Shown here: piece by piece, positions 28,847 to 38,341 of the stretch
Numbering within the stretch: position 1 is the stretch's first letter
Layout: every line of letters starts with the position of its first letter
Assembly (NCBI RefSeq): GCF_001708445.1
Contig: NZ_CP015637.1
Location: 5,457,001-5,521,000 of the forward strand
Source of the DNA: Pseudomonas fluorescens
GTDB taxonomy: Bacteria; Pseudomonadota; Gammaproteobacteria; Pseudomonadales; Pseudomonadaceae
Direction of reading: 5' to 3'
DNA: 64,000 nucleotides
Program-made: the position numbers and the translations under genes
The notes under the pieces: generated by a model
The model's database searches: none
What the model was told of the DNA's origin: nothing
What the model saw: only the letters and a program-made list of their open reading frames with translations

Positions 28847-29749
28847 ATGAACCTTTTCCTGTATTTACTCACCGTGCTGATCTGGGGTACCACCTGGATC
28901 GCCCTCAAGTGGCAATTGGGCGTTGTCGCGATCCCCGTGTCGATCGTCTATCGCTTCGGCCTGGCGGCGCTGGTGCTGTTTGCCCTGTTGCTGCTCAGCC
29001 GTAAGTTGCAGGTGATGAACCGGCGCGGGCACGTGATCTGCCTGGCCCAGGGGCTGTGCCTTTTTTGCGTCAACTTCATGTGTTTCCTGACCGCCAGCCA
29101 ATGGATCCCCAGCGGGTTGGTGGCGGTGGTGTTTTCCACGGCTACGCTGTGGAACGCCCTGAATGCCCGGGTGTTCTTTGGCCAGCGCGTGGCGCGCAAT
29201 GTCTTGATGGGCGGTGCCCTTGGCTTGCTGGGGCTGGGCCTGTTGTTCTGGCCGGAACTGGTGGGGCATACCGCCAGCCCACAGACATTGCTTGGCCTGG
29301 GCCTGGCACTGCTCGGCACGATGTGTTTCTCGGCCGGCAATATGCTGTCGAGCCTGCAACAGAAGGCCGGGCTCAGGCCGTTGACCACCAATGCCTGGGG
29401 CATGTTGTATGGTTCTTTGATGCTGGCGACCTACTGCCTGGTGCGCGGCATTCCGTTCGAAATGGACTGGAGTGCGCGGTATATCGGCGCGTTGTGGTAC
29501 CTGGTGATCCCAGGGTCGGTGATCGGCTTTACCGCCTATCTCACGTTGGTGGGGCGCATGGGGCCGGAGCGTGCGGCGTATTGCACGGTGTTGTTCCCGG
29601 TGGTGGCGCTGAATGTGTCGGCCTTTGCCGAGGGGTATCAGTGGACCTTGCCGGCGTTGGCGGGGTTGGTGCTGGTGATGCTGGGGAATGTGCTGGTGTT
29701 CCGTAAGCCCAGGCCTGTGAGCCCTGCCCTCAAGGCGAACGCCGTCTAA
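28847..29749 (+). CDS. EamA-family (DMT) transporter
   Basis: A 300-residue inner-membrane protein with ten predicted helices in two EamA repeats. The first begins LLTVLIWGTTWIALKW and the second near LLGTMCFSAGNMLSSLQQ. DMT exporters move amino acids, metabolites or drugs, and the substrate is unknown. The ATG at 28847 follows CCGGAG. It shares a 138-base divergent promoter region with the AraC gene. Confidence 0.88.
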   Translation: MNLFLYLLTVLIWGTTWIALKWQLGVVAIPVSIVYRFGLAALVLFALLLLSRKLQVMNRRGHVICLAQGLCLFCVNFMCFLTASQWIPSGLVAVVFSTATLWNALNARVFFGQRVARNVLMGGALGLLGLGLLFWPELVGHTASPQTLLGLGLALLGTMCFSAGNMLSSLQQKAGLRPLTTNAWGMLYGSLMLATYCLVRGIPFEMDWSARYIGALWYLVIPGSVIGFTAYLTLVGRMGPERAAYCTVLFPVVALNVSAFAEGYQWTLPALAGLVLVMLGNVLVFRKPRPVSPALKANAV

Positions 29750-29770
29750 CAATGTAGGCGGTCCCGCTAA

Positions 29771-29970
29771 CGTGGCGAGCGGGCTTGCCCGAATGCCAGT
29801 CAGTTAAGCGTGCGTTGCCTTCTGTAGGAGCGAGCTTGCTCGCGAAAAACGTCAACGATAATGCGTGCTTCCTGAATGAACGCGGCGCCTGTGAGTTCTT
29901 CGCGAGCAAGCTCGCTCCTACAAAAAAAGCCTTCACTGACTGGCATTGTGGCAAGCCCGCTCGCCACAGC
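29771..29970. repeat. nested REP pairs of two families
   Basis: An outer pair of GGCGAGCGGGCTTGCC type (about 29771-29790 and 29948-29970) encloses an inner pair of GTAGGAGCGAGCTTGCTCGC type (29823-29846 and 29899-29922). The inner spacer AACGTCAACGATAA...GCGCCTGTGAG recurs at 42.3 and 55.3 kb. This fills most of the 312-base gap between the EamA and norR genes. The rest is A+T-rich with no gene seen. Confidence 0.85.
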
Positions 29971-30061
29971 AGCTTGCTTGCTACACAGTTCGGTCGTTTG
30001 ATAAAGATATTAATCCTTATTAATCAATAAGTTATTTTGCATTTGATAAACGTTGACCTGG

Positions 30062-31606
30062 CTATTTTATTCCAAGGCGCTTGGCCATTCGCCCGAGGTT
30101 GGCGCGGTCCAGCCCCAGTTCACGGGCGGCGCTGGCCCAATTGTGCTGGTGGCGTTCCAGGCAGGCGTTGATGACTTGACGCTGGTAGTGCTCGGTGGCC
30201 TGGCGCAGGTCGCCGCTGACGAGGGGGGCGGCATCGGCTGGCGCTTCGACCTGGGGCGCGCTGACGCCTGGCAAGTCCAGGTCCTGGGCGCTCAGGCTCA
30301 AAATCTTCGGACGTTCGCGACAGTTACCCAGGGCCTTCAGCGCGCTGCGCCCGATCAAGTGTTCCAGCTCCCGGACATTGCCCGGCCAGTTATAAGCCAG
30401 CAACGCCGCCTGGGCGTCGCTGGTCAGGCGCAAGCTGCCCAGGCCCATGCGTGAGCGGTTCTGCTCCAGGAAGAAGCCGGCCAGCAGCAACACATCACGC
30501 CCGCGCTCGCGCAGGGCTGGCACTTGCAGTGGGTACACACTCAGGCGGTGGTAGAAGTCGGCGCGGTAGCGGCCGTTGCGGACCTCTTCAGCCAGGTCGC
30601 GGTTGGTGGCGGCGATCAGGCGCACATCCACTTGATGTTCCTTGTCCGAGCCCAGCCGCTGCAACTGGCCGCTTTGCAGCACGCGCAGCAACTTGGCCTG
30701 CACGCTCAGCGACAACTCGCCGACTTCATCCAGGAACAAGGTGCCGCCGTTGGCCAGTTCGAACTTGCCCCGGCGCTCGTTCAATGCGCCGGTAAAGGCG
30801 CCGCGCACATGGCCGAACAGCTCGCTCTCCACCAGGGTTTCCGGCAGTGCTGCACAGTTGAGGCTGATCAGTGGTTTGTCGGCGCGGGACGATGCCGCGT
30901 GGATCGCCTGGGCCACCAGCTCCTTGCCGACCCCGGTTTCGCCGGTGATCAGCACCGTCAGGTCACTGCCGCCCACCAGGTTGATCTCTTCCACCAGGCG
31001 CTTGTGGGTCTTGCTCTGACCGATCATTTCCTTGTGCTGCTGGCCGCTGGCCTGGCGGTAGATTTCGGCGCGCTGCTGTTCGTCTTCCACGCGCAGGGCC
31101 AGGCGTTCGATGCGCTCGGCAACGTTGACCGTGGCGGCGGCGAGGCTGGCAAAGGCTTGCAGGGCGTCGAGCTCGACCCGCTCGAAGCGCTCCGTGTCGA
31201 GGGCGTCCAGGGTCAGCAGGCCCCAAGGGCGATCATCGACAAACAGCGGGCAGCCCATGCAGTCGTGAACTTCGAGGTGCCCGTGCAGGCCGTCCACCAG
31301 GCCATCGTAGGGGTCGGGCAATTCGCTGTCGCTGTCGAAACGCGTCGGGCCGGGGCTGCCGAGCAGCACGGCGAAACGCGGGTGTTCGCTGACCTTGAAG
31401 CGTCGGCCCAGGGTATCGGCGCTCAAGCCGTCTACCGCCAGCGGTACCAGCGACTCACCGTCCAGGCGCAACAGCGCGGCGGCGTCGCAGGGCAGCAAGG
31501 CGCGCATGGCTTGCAGCAGGCGTCGGTAACGCTCGCCTTCGGGGAGTTCGCGGGACAGGTCGGCGACGAGGGGGAGCAGGGTGGTGAGCAGCGATTGCGC
31601 AGTCAT
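30062..31606 (-). CDS. norR: nitric-oxide-sensing sigma-54 activator NorR
   Basis: A 514-residue enhancer-binding protein. It has an N-terminal GAF domain (about 20-170, the site of the non-haem iron that binds NO), an AAA+ domain (about 195-425) with Walker A GETGVGKE, the sigma-54 contact loop GAFTGA and Walker B GGTLFLDEVGEL, and a C-terminal Fis-type helix-turn-helix (NWASAARELGLDRANLGRM). It is divergent from hmp, and putative NorR sites and a -24/-12 promoter lie between them, so NorR most likely activates the flavohaemoglobin under nitrosative stress. Confidence 0.95.
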   Translation of the reverse strand: MTAQSLLTTLLPLVADLSRELPEGERYRRLLQAMRALLPCDAAALLRLDGESLVPLAVDGLSADTLGRRFKVSEHPRFAVLLGSPGPTRFDSDSELPDPYDGLVDGLHGHLEVHDCMGCPLFVDDRPWGLLTLDALDTERFERVELDALQAFASLAAATVNVAERIERLALRVEDEQQRAEIYRQASGQQHKEMIGQSKTHKRLVEEINLVGGSDLTVLITGETGVGKELVAQAIHAASSRADKPLISLNCAALPETLVESELFGHVRGAFTGALNERRGKFELANGGTLFLDEVGELSLSVQAKLLRVLQSGQLQRLGSDKEHQVDVRLIAATNRDLAEEVRNGRYRADFYHRLSVYPLQVPALRERGRDVLLLAGFFLEQNRSRMGLGSLRLTSDAQAALLAYNWPGNVRELEHLIGRSALKALGNCRERPKILSLSAQDLDLPGVSAPQVEAPADAAPLVSGDLRQATEHYQRQVINACLERHQHNWASAARELGLDRANLGRMAKRLGIK

Positions 31607-31620
31607 AATGACTCCTTGTA

Positions 31621-31657
31621 GTCCTTATGACTATAAGGTGTAGGAGGTCATACTGAC
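31621..31657 (+). promoter_or_regulatory. two putative NorR-binding sites
   Basis: GTCCTTATGAC (31621-31631) and GTCATACTGAC (31647-31657) each fit the NorR core GT-N7-AC. Their centres are 26 bp apart, in the norR-hmp intergenic region upstream of a sigma-54 promoter. E. coli norV has three such sites; a clear third was not found here. Confidence 0.65.
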
Positions 31658-31697
31658 TACGTGTAATTTAAGCTATTGAATTTAAACGTTTTATTAG

Positions 31698-31714
31698 TTG
31701 GCACGAATACTGAG
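31698..31714 (+). promoter_or_regulatory. sigma-54 (-24/-12) promoter of hmp
   Basis: TTGGCACGAATACTGAG carries an exact -24 TTGGCAC block. The -12 element is TGA where TGC is the consensus. It lies about 40 bases before the hmp ATG and downstream of the putative NorR sites, matching NorR-dependent architecture. Confidence 0.65.
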
Positions 31715-31752
31715 TACTCCATGGCAATCAGTAAAGAAGCCCAGGAGGCTCC

Positions 31753-32934
31753 ATGCTTAGTGCCCAAGACCGTGCCATCGTCAAATCTACCGTGCCCTTG
31801 CTGGAAAGCGGCGGCGAAGCGCTGATCACCCATTTTTACCGCATGATGCTCTCCGAGTACCCGCAGGTTCGCCCGCTGTTCAACCAGGCCCACCAGGCCA
31901 GCGGCGACCAGCCTCGCGCTCTGGCCAACGGCGTATTGATGTACGCGCGGCATATCGACCAGTTGGATCAGTTGGGCGACCTGGTTGCCAAGATCATCAA
32001 CAAGCACGTGGCTTTGCAGATCCTGCCGGAACACTACCCGATTGTTGGCGCGTGCCTGCTGCGTGCCATTTCCGAAGTACTGGGCAGCGAAATTTCCACC
32101 CCTGAGGTCATGAGTGCCTGGGGCGCTGCGTACGGCCAGTTGGCGGATATCCTGATTGGCGCCGAAGCGGCCATTTACGAAGAGAAAGCCCAGGCGCCGG
32201 GCGGCTGGCGCGGTGCGCGGCCGTTCAAGCTGGTCAAGCGCGTGGACGAGAGCGCCGAGATCACGTCGTTCTATTTTGCGCCGCTGGACAACGCCCCGAT
32301 TCTCGCGGCCGCGCCAGGCCAATACATCGGCATGACGTTACACCTGGATGGCGAGGAAGTGCGCCGCAATTACTCCCTGTCGGCCTTGAGCGATGCCGGC
32401 CAGTACCGTATCAGCGTCAAGCGCGAAGCCGGTGGCCGGGTGTCCAACTACCTGCACGACCAGTTGCAGGTGGGGGCGACCCTTGACCTGTTCCCGCCAT
32501 CCGGTGAGTTCACCCTGGCCGCCAGTGATAAACCACTGGTGCTTATCAGTGGCGGGGTGGGCATCACGCCAACGCTGCCCATGCTCGAGGCCGCCCTGGC
32601 CACCGAGCGCCCGGTGCACTTTATCCACTGCGCGCGTAACGGCGGGGTGCATGCGTTTCGGGAGTGGGTGGACGCCTTGGCGGTCAAGCACCCGCAGCTC
32701 AAGCGCTTCTACTGTTATGACGAGGACGATGGCGTGAGCCCGGCGGCGGACAAGGTCGGCCTGCTCAGCCAGGAGCAACTGGCGGCGTGGTTGCCCGAGC
32801 AGCGCGACCTGGATGCCTACTTCCTCGGCCCTAAAGGCTTCATGGCGGCGATCAAGCGCCACCTCAAGGCATTGGGTGTGCCTGAGCAACAAAGCCGCTA
32901 TGAATTCTTCGGCCCGGCGGCGGCCCTGGAATAA
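31753..32934 (+). CDS. hmp: flavohaemoglobin (nitric oxide dioxygenase)
   Basis: The 393-residue product oxidises NO to nitrate. A globin domain covers about 1-138, with the proximal haem His in NKHVALQI (about residue 85). A ferredoxin-reductase-like FAD domain contains RRNYSLSALSD, and an NAD domain contains LISGGVGITPTLPML and FLGPKGFMAAIKRHL. Length equals E. coli Hmp (396 aa). The ATG follows CCAGGAGG. It is divergent from norR with putative NorR sites upstream. Confidence 0.97.
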   Translation: MLSAQDRAIVKSTVPLLESGGEALITHFYRMMLSEYPQVRPLFNQAHQASGDQPRALANGVLMYARHIDQLDQLGDLVAKIINKHVALQILPEHYPIVGACLLRAISEVLGSEISTPEVMSAWGAAYGQLADILIGAEAAIYEEKAQAPGGWRGARPFKLVKRVDESAEITSFYFAPLDNAPILAAAPGQYIGMTLHLDGEEVRRNYSLSALSDAGQYRISVKREAGGRVSNYLHDQLQVGATLDLFPPSGEFTLAASDKPLVLISGGVGITPTLPMLEAALATERPVHFIHCARNGGVHAFREWVDALAVKHPQLKRFYCYDEDDGVSPAADKVGLLSQEQLAAWLPEQRDLDAYFLGPKGFMAAIKRHLKALGVPEQQSRYEFFGPAAALE

Positions 32935-32959
32935 CATCTCCAGCGCAACACTGCTCAAG

Positions 32960-32989
32960 ATGTGGGAGGGGGCTTGCCCCCTCCCACAT
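32960..32989. repeat. REP-type hairpin after hmp
   Basis: ATGTGGGAGGGGG and CCCCCTCCCACAT meet at a CTTG centre to form a compact perfect palindrome. It is a single collapsed unit of the GGGAGGGGG family and could stop hmp transcription, although no T run follows. Confidence 0.75.
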
Positions 32990-33104
32990 TCAGTTCTCCA
33001 TTCCTCCCGATTAATCCCCCGTTAACCCCTCTCTGTTTAAACCACTCTCTGTGTGTAAACTTGCGGCCATCAGGCCAACCACAATCAGGCAAAGGGATAC
33101 GGAG

Positions 33105-33611
33105 ATGAGTGACGAAATGCGTTTGGGCAGGGAGCGGCGCTTTCTGGTGTTGCTGGGCATCATCTGCCTGGCGCTGATCGGCGGCGCGTTATACATGCAA
33201 GTGGTGTTGGGCGAGGCGCCTTGCCCGCTGTGTATCCTGCAACGCTACGCCTTGCTGTTGATTGCGATTTTTGCGTTTATCGGCGCGGCGATGCGCACCA
33301 AGGGCGCGATCACGCTGTTTGAAGGCCTGGTGGTACTCAGCGCCCTCGGTGGGGTGGCGGCGGCTGGCCATCATGTGTACACCCAATTTTTCCCGCAAGT
33401 CAGCTGTGGCGTCGATGTGCTGCAACCGATCGTCGACGACCTGCCCCTGGCCAAGGTCTTCCCCCTGGGCTTCCAGGTCGACGGCTTCTGCAGCACGCCT
33501 TACCCGCCGATCCTTGGCTTGTCCCTGGCGCAATGGGCGCTGGTGGCGTTCGTGCTGACGGTAATCCTGGTGCCCCTGGGCATATACCGGAACCGCAAGC
33601 GCGCAGCCTGA
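33105..33611 (+). CDS. dsbB: disulfide bond formation protein DsbB
   Basis: A 168-residue inner-membrane quinone reductase with four transmembrane helices that reoxidises DsbA. The first cysteine pair is in APCPLCILQRY (CxxC, about residues 38-41). The second pair is in VSCGVDVL and DGFCSTPY in the second periplasmic loop. The ATG at 33105 follows GGATACGGAG and gives the family length. No dsbA is adjacent. Confidence 0.93.
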   Translation: MSDEMRLGRERRFLVLLGIICLALIGGALYMQVVLGEAPCPLCILQRYALLLIAIFAFIGAAMRTKGAITLFEGLVVLSALGGVAAAGHHVYTQFFPQVSCGVDVLQPIVDDLPLAKVFPLGFQVDGFCSTPYPPILGLSLAQWALVAFVLTVILVPLGIYRNRKRAA

Positions 33612-33622
33612 GCCTATCGACC

Positions 33623-33665
33623 AAAACGCCCCGGTCCTTTTGAAAGAAGGCCGGGGCGTTTTTGT
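33623..33665 (+). terminator. rho-independent terminator after dsbB
   Basis: AAAACGCCCCGG and CCGGGGCGTTTTT form a twelve-base stem around a TCCTTTTGAAAGAAGG inner hairpin, with A and T runs on both sides, likely bidirectional. Confidence 0.9.
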
Positions 33666-34401
33666 GTGTAGGGATTTGTGAAAGGACAGTGACGCCGGAC
33701 AATTTTGACGGCGGGCAGCGTGCGACATGTTGTCACACAGAAGCTGTCGCAGGACATTTCTGACGCGTTGAACCGTCGCATAAATTTGCGTCAGGCGGTC
33801 AATTTATGCTGTCAGTTCGTCGTCTGGGCGACCCCGCGAATGTCGCGCCGTCCAAGCCTTTGAGGGCTCTGTGAATGCCTTGTTTTATGGGGACTTGGAT
33901 GCGATTTGCAGGCCTTTGTGGAGGCGGCGGGGTGTGGCGCTTTGCCCAATAACACGGCAATTTTTGTGGTTTTTGTTGAGAATCTAACGCGATAAGATCG
34001 CGAACCTTTGCGATATTGGTGAAGGATTGTTGCTGGAATCAATAAAAATTATTTCTTTATAAGACATGGTTTATACATCGCTAGCTAACTACAATCGCCC
34101 GCACTGAATGTCCGGTGCTGTTCAAACTTTGAGCATTGGAGCGGTCGAGGGGCAGATGGATGGCTCTGTGCGACCCCAGGTTCCGGCAGCCTTTCAACTA
34201 TCCGCACCAAATGGAATTGGTCTGTAACAAGGCCTTTAACCACGAAATCGAATAAGAACTCACCGCAGGTCCGTGACACGTCCGATTAGGGCGCGCGGGC
34301 AGGCTCTTATTCAATCGAAGAGAAATGCCAACCCTTGGCAGGGTGAAGTGTTGGCGATCAAAACCCAACTGCATTGCGCAAGCTGCTTTAGAGGTCGTGA
34401 G
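33666..34401 (+). other. long non-coding leader/promoter region before cyoA
   Basis: No convincing gene lies in these 736 bases. A weak -10-like TACAAT is at 34090-34095, with only a poor -35 (TGGTTT) 17 bases upstream. An A+T-rich tract precedes it at about 33960-34080. The frame of cyoA is open upstream to 34273, but that extension lacks the lipoprotein signal at its front. An ANR/FNR palindrome (TTGAT-N4-ATCAA) was looked for and not found. Confidence 0.5.
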
Positions 34402-35343
34402 ATGAGTAAAAACAGGTACCCCCGATTACTAGGCTTTTTGCCGCTGCTTGGCATGATGTTAATGCTGGGAGGCTGCAAGTGGACCTTGCTCGACCCAAAA
34501 GGACAGGTCGGTCTGGATGAACGAAACCTGATCATCACCGCCACCCTGCTGATGCTGCTGGTCGTGGTCCCCGTGATCATCATGACCTTCGCCTTCGCCT
34601 GGAAATACCGCGCGTCGAACACCAGCGCCACCTACGCGCCGAAGTGGTCGCACTCCACCAAGATCGAAATCGCGGTGTGGTTGGTCCCGATCCTCATCAT
34701 CATTGCCCTGGGTTATGTGACCTACAAGTCCACCCATGCGCTGGACCCATACCGTCCGCTGGAATCGGACGCCAAGCCGATCAATATCGAAGTGGTCGCG
34801 CTGGATTGGAAGTGGCTGTTCATCTACCCAGACCTGGGTATCGCCACCGTCAACCAGATCCGGTTCCCGGAGCACACCCCGCTGAACTTCAAGATCACCT
34901 CCGACGCCGTGATGAACTCGTTCTTCATCCCAGCCCTGGGCGGCCAGATCTACGCGATGGCAGGTATGCAGACCAAGCTGCACCTGATCGCCAACCAGAA
35001 AGCTGAAATGGAAGGCATCTCCGCCAACTACAGCGGCGCTGGCTTCACCGGCATGAAATTCAAAGCGATCTCGACGAGCCAGGAAGATTTCGACGCCTGG
35101 GTAGCCGAAGTCAAGGCCGCACCTAAACAGCTTGATCAAGCTGAATACGAAGCCCTTGCCAAACCAAGCCAGAACAACCCTGTCGCGCTGTACTCCGCTT
35201 ACACGCCTGACCTGTTTCAGAAGATCGTCGACAAGTACGAAGGCATGAAACCAGGCAAGCCGGTCAAGCACGAGAAGAAAGAAGTGGCTGCGGTTGAAGG
35301 TTCTGACACGGGCTCGCATTCAACTGCTGGGGCAGAGGAGTAA
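34402..35343 (+). CDS. cyoA: cytochrome bo3 ubiquinol oxidase subunit II
   Basis: A 313-residue lipoprotein subunit. The signal peptide ends in a lipobox, MLMLGGC, followed by two transmembrane helices (about 45-68 and 88-110) and a periplasmic cupredoxin domain. The Cu-A ligands of cytochrome c oxidases are absent, as expected for a quinol oxidase (LDWKWLFIYPDLGIATVNQ is typical of CyoA). The C-terminal tail after residue 270 is charged and variable. First gene of cyoABCDE; the ATG at 34402 follows GAGGTCGTGAG. Confidence 0.95.
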   Translation: MSKNRYPRLLGFLPLLGMMLMLGGCKWTLLDPKGQVGLDERNLIITATLLMLLVVVPVIIMTFAFAWKYRASNTSATYAPKWSHSTKIEIAVWLVPILIIIALGYVTYKSTHALDPYRPLESDAKPINIEVVALDWKWLFIYPDLGIATVNQIRFPEHTPLNFKITSDAVMNSFFIPALGGQIYAMAGMQTKLHLIANQKAEMEGISANYSGAGFTGMKFKAISTSQEDFDAWVAEVKAAPKQLDQAEYEALAKPSQNNPVALYSAYTPDLFQKIVDKYEGMKPGKPVKHEKKEVAAVEGSDTGSHSTAGAEE

Positions 35344-35346
35344 ACG

Positions 35347-37365
35347 ATGTTTGGTAAATTAAGTTGGGATGCGGTCCCGTTCCACGAGCCGATTGTGATG
35401 ATTACCATCGCCATGATCGCGCTGGGTGGTCTGGCACTGTTTGCAGCAATCACTTATTTCAAGAAGTGGACCTACCTGTGGACCGAGTGGCTGACGTCGG
35501 TCGACCACAAGAAAATCGGCGTGATGTACATCATCGTTGCCATGGTCATGCTGCTGCGTGGTTTTGCCGACGCCATCATGATGCGTACCCAGTTGGCCAT
35601 GGCCACCGAGGGTTCGCCTGGCTACCTGCCACCTGAACACTATGACCAGATCTTCACCGCTCACGGTGTGATCATGATCATCTTCATGGCGATGCCATTC
35701 TTCACCGGCCTGATGAACCTTGCAGTGCCGCTGCAGATCGGCGCGCGTGACGTTGCCTACCCGTTCCTGAACTCCCTGAGCTTCTGGCTGCTGGTTTCCG
35801 GCGTGGTGCTGATCAACGTTTCCCTGGGCGTCGGCGAATTCGCCAAGACCGGTTGGGTTGCGTATCCGCCATTGTCGGGCATTCAGTACAGTCCGGGCGT
35901 GGGTGTGGACTACTACATCTGGGCGCTACAGTTATCAGGACTGGGGACGACGCTGACGGGGGTCAACTTCCTGGCCACCGTCCTGAAAATGCGCGCCCCT
36001 GGCATGAAACTGATGGACATGCCGATCTTCACCTGGACCTGCACCTGGGCAAACGTATTGATCGTGGCTTCGTTCCCGATCCTGGCCGCTACCATGGCGC
36101 TGCTGTCGCTTGACCGTTACCTGGATTTCCACATTTTCACCAATGAACTTGGTGGCAATCCAATGATGTACGTGAACCTGTTCTGGGCATGGGGTCACCC
36201 TGAGGTGTACATCCTGATCCTGCCAGCGTTCGGTATCTTCTCCGAAGTGATCTCGACCTTTACCGGCAAGCGCCTGTTCGGTCACCACTCGATGGTCTAC
36301 GCCTCTGGCGCGATCTCGGTACTGGGCTTCATGGTGTGGCTGCACCACTTCTTCACCATGGGTTCGGGGGCCAGCGTCAACGCCTTCTTCGGCCTGGCGA
36401 CGATGCTGATTTCCATCCCGACGGGGGTGAAGCTATTCAACTGGCTGTTCACCATCTACCACGGCCGTCTGCGTATCACCAGCCAGGTTCTGTGGACCCT
36501 GGGCTTCATGGTGACCTTCGCCATCGGCGGCATGACCGGCGTACTGCTGGCCATCCCGGGTGCTGACTTCGTGTTGCACAACAGCCTGTTCGTGATCGCG
36601 CACTTCCACAACGTGATCATCGGCGGTGCGGTATTCGGTTACATCGCTGGCTTCAGCTTCTACTTCCCGAAAGCGTTCGGCTTCAAGCTGCACGAAGGCT
36701 GGGGCAAGGCTGCATTCTGGTTCTGGATCTCGGGCTTCTTCGTCGCGTTCATGCCGCTCTATGCACTGGGCTTCATGGGCATGACCCGTCGTCTGAACGC
36801 CACCACCAACCCTGAGTGGGTGCCGTACCTGTACGTCGCCATGTTCGGTGCGCTGATGATCGCGGTCGGTATCGCCTGCCAGCTGATCCAGCTGTATGTC
36901 AGCGTGCGTGATCGCAAGCAGAACATGTGCGAGTCGGGCGATCCATGGAACGGCCACACCCTGGAATGGTCGACCTCGTCGCCACCACCGTTCTACAACT
37001 TCGCTGTGATTCCTACTGCGACCACCATCGATGCGTTCACCGAAGCCAAGGAAGACGGTACTGCGTACCAGCAACCTAAGCACTACGAACCGATCCACAT
37101 GCCAAGCAACACCGCCACTGGCGTGGTGATGGGCGCGCTGTTGACCGTGTTCGGTTTCGCGATGATCTGGCACATCTGGTGGCTGGCAATCGTGAGCCTG
37201 GTGGGCACCATCGGCTACTTCATTGTCCACGCTGCACGTGATGATCAAGGCTACATGGTGCCGGTCGAAACGATCGAGCGCATCGAAGCCGAGCAGCACG
37301 CTCGTCTGGTCGCCGAGAAGAAAATCCCGGCCAACCGTGTCGAAACCTCGTTGGAACAGGCTTAA
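35347..37365 (+). CDS. cyoB: cytochrome bo3 ubiquinol oxidase subunit I
   Basis: The 672-residue catalytic, proton-pumping haem-copper subunit with about 15 transmembrane helices. Haem b and o3/CuB ligands appear in [32 protein letters not shown] (the His-Tyr cross-link region), [10 protein letters not shown] (His pair) and [11 protein letters not shown]. It begins 3 bases after the cyoA stop behind GAGGAG. Length equals E. coli CyoB (663 aa) within a few residues. Confidence 0.97.
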   Translation: MFGKLSWDAVPFHEPIVMITIAMIALGGLALFAAITYFKKWTYLWTEWLTSVDHKKIGVMYIIVAMVMLLRGFADAIMMRTQLAMATEGSPGYLPPEHYDQIFTAHGVIMIIFMAMPFFTGLMNLAVPLQIGARDVAYPFLNSLSFWLLVSGVVLINVSLGVGEFAKTGWVAYPPLSGIQYSPGVGVDYYIWALQLSGLGTTLTGVNFLATVLKMRAPGMKLMDMPIFTWTCTWANVLIVASFPILAATMALLSLDRYLDFHIFTNELGGNPMMYVNLFWAWGHPEVYILILPAFGIFSEVISTFTGKRLFGHHSMVYASGAISVLGFMVWLHHFFTMGSGASVNAFFGLATMLISIPTGVKLFNWLFTIYHGRLRITSQVLWTLGFMVTFAIGGMTGVLLAIPGADFVLHNSLFVIAHFHNVIIGGAVFGYIAGFSFYFPKAFGFKLHEGWGKAAFWFWISGFFVAFMPLYALGFMGMTRRLNATTNPEWVPYLYVAMFGALMIAVGIACQLIQLYVSVRDRKQNMCESGDPWNGHTLEWSTSSPPPFYNFAVIPTATTIDAFTEAKEDGTAYQQPKHYEPIHMPSNTATGVVMGALLTVFGFAMIWHIWWLAIVSLVGTIGYFIVHAARDDQGYMVPVETIERIEAEQHARLVAEKKIPANRVETSLEQA

Positions 37366-37368
37366 ACC

Positions 37369-37995
37369 ATGTCGAACTTAGTGACCAATGCTGGACACGC
37401 CCATGTCGATGACCATGGGCACGATGACCATCACCACGACTCGGGGCCAATGACCGTCTTCGGTTTCTGGCTCTACCTGATGACCGACTGCATCTTGTTT
37501 GCGTCGATCTTCGCGGTGTACGCGGTACTGGTAAACAACGTAGCGGGTGGCCCGTCGGGCCACGACATCTTCGAACTGCCTTACGTGCTCGGCGAAACCG
37601 CCTTGCTGTTGTTCAGTTCGATCACCTACGGCTTCGCCATGTTGGCCTTCTACAAGGGCAACAAGAAGGGCGTACTGAGCTGGTTGGCACTGACCTTCCT
37701 GTTCGGCCTGGGCTTCATCGGCATGGAGATCAACGAGTTCCACCTGCTGATCTCCGAAGGCTACGGCCCGCACCGCAGTGGTTTCCTGTCGGCGTTCTTC
37801 ACGCTGGTAGGCACCCACGGCCTGCACGTTTCGGCTGGCCTGCTGTGGATGGCGGTGATGATGTATCAGGTCAATAAGCACGGCCTGACCAACACCAACA
37901 AGACTCGCCTGAGCTGCCTGAGCCTGTTCTGGCACTTCCTGGACGTAGTCTGGATCTGCGTATTCACCGTCGTCTACTTGATGGGGACTCTGTAA
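37369..37995 (+). CDS. cyoC: cytochrome bo3 ubiquinol oxidase subunit III
   Basis: A 208-residue five-helix subunit. The His/Asp-rich N-terminus ([15 protein letters not shown]) resembles other Pseudomonas CyoC proteins. The body contains [20 protein letters not shown] and [16 protein letters not shown]. It overlaps the cyoD start by one base (TAATG). Confidence 0.95.
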   Translation: MSNLVTNAGHAHVDDHGHDDHHHDSGPMTVFGFWLYLMTDCILFASIFAVYAVLVNNVAGGPSGHDIFELPYVLGETALLLFSSITYGFAMLAFYKGNKKGVLSWLALTFLFGLGFIGMEINEFHLLISEGYGPHRSGFLSAFFTLVGTHGLHVSAGLLWMAVMMYQVNKHGLTNTNKTRLSCLSLFWHFLDVVWICVFTVVYLMGTL

Positions 37996-38330
37996 TGGCT
38001 AATGCACACTCCCATGACAGCCATGATGCGAGCCACGGCAGCGTAAAGTCTTACGCTATCGGCTTCATCCTGTCGGTCATCCTGACCCTGATCCCGTTCG
38101 GCCTGGTGATGTACCCAACCCTGCCGAAGTCGATCACGTTGATGATCGTCCTGGCGTTCGCGGTCATTCAGGTCCTGGTTCACCTGGTGTACTTCCTGCA
38201 CCTGGACCGCTCCGAGGCCCAGCGTGAGAACGTGATTGCGTTCGTGTTCGCAGGCCTGGTGATCGTTCTGCTGGTTGGTCTGTCGCTGTGGATCATGTTC
38301 AGCATCCACACCTACATGATGGCGAAGTGA
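37995..38330 (+). CDS. cyoD: cytochrome bo3 ubiquinol oxidase subunit IV
   Basis: A 111-residue three-helix subunit that assists CuB assembly. It carries the family motif GFILSVILTLIPFGLVM and QVLVHLVYFLHLDRS. The His-rich start is HSHDSHDASHGSVKSYAIG. It is translationally coupled to cyoC and 11 bases from cyoE. Confidence 0.95.
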   Translation: MANAHSHDSHDASHGSVKSYAIGFILSVILTLIPFGLVMYPTLPKSITLMIVLAFAVIQVLVHLVYFLHLDRSEAQRENVIAFVFAGLVIVLLVGLSLWIMFSIHTYMMAK

Positions 38331-38341
38331 GGTAAGACCCG

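Noticed and set aside
34273..34401. Upstream extension of cyoA
   Set aside because: The extension would bury the lipoprotein signal peptide. The ATG at 34402 has a suitable ribosome-binding site and family length.
33666..34401. ANR/FNR box upstream of cyoA
   Set aside because: No TTGAT-N4-ATCAA palindrome was found. The nearest TTGTT...ATCAA pair has wrong spacing.
36433..37299. Long antisense frame over cyoB
   Set aside because: Shadow of the highly conserved cyoB gene, with no ribosome-binding site and a His/Asp-rich product typical of reversed membrane-protein codons.
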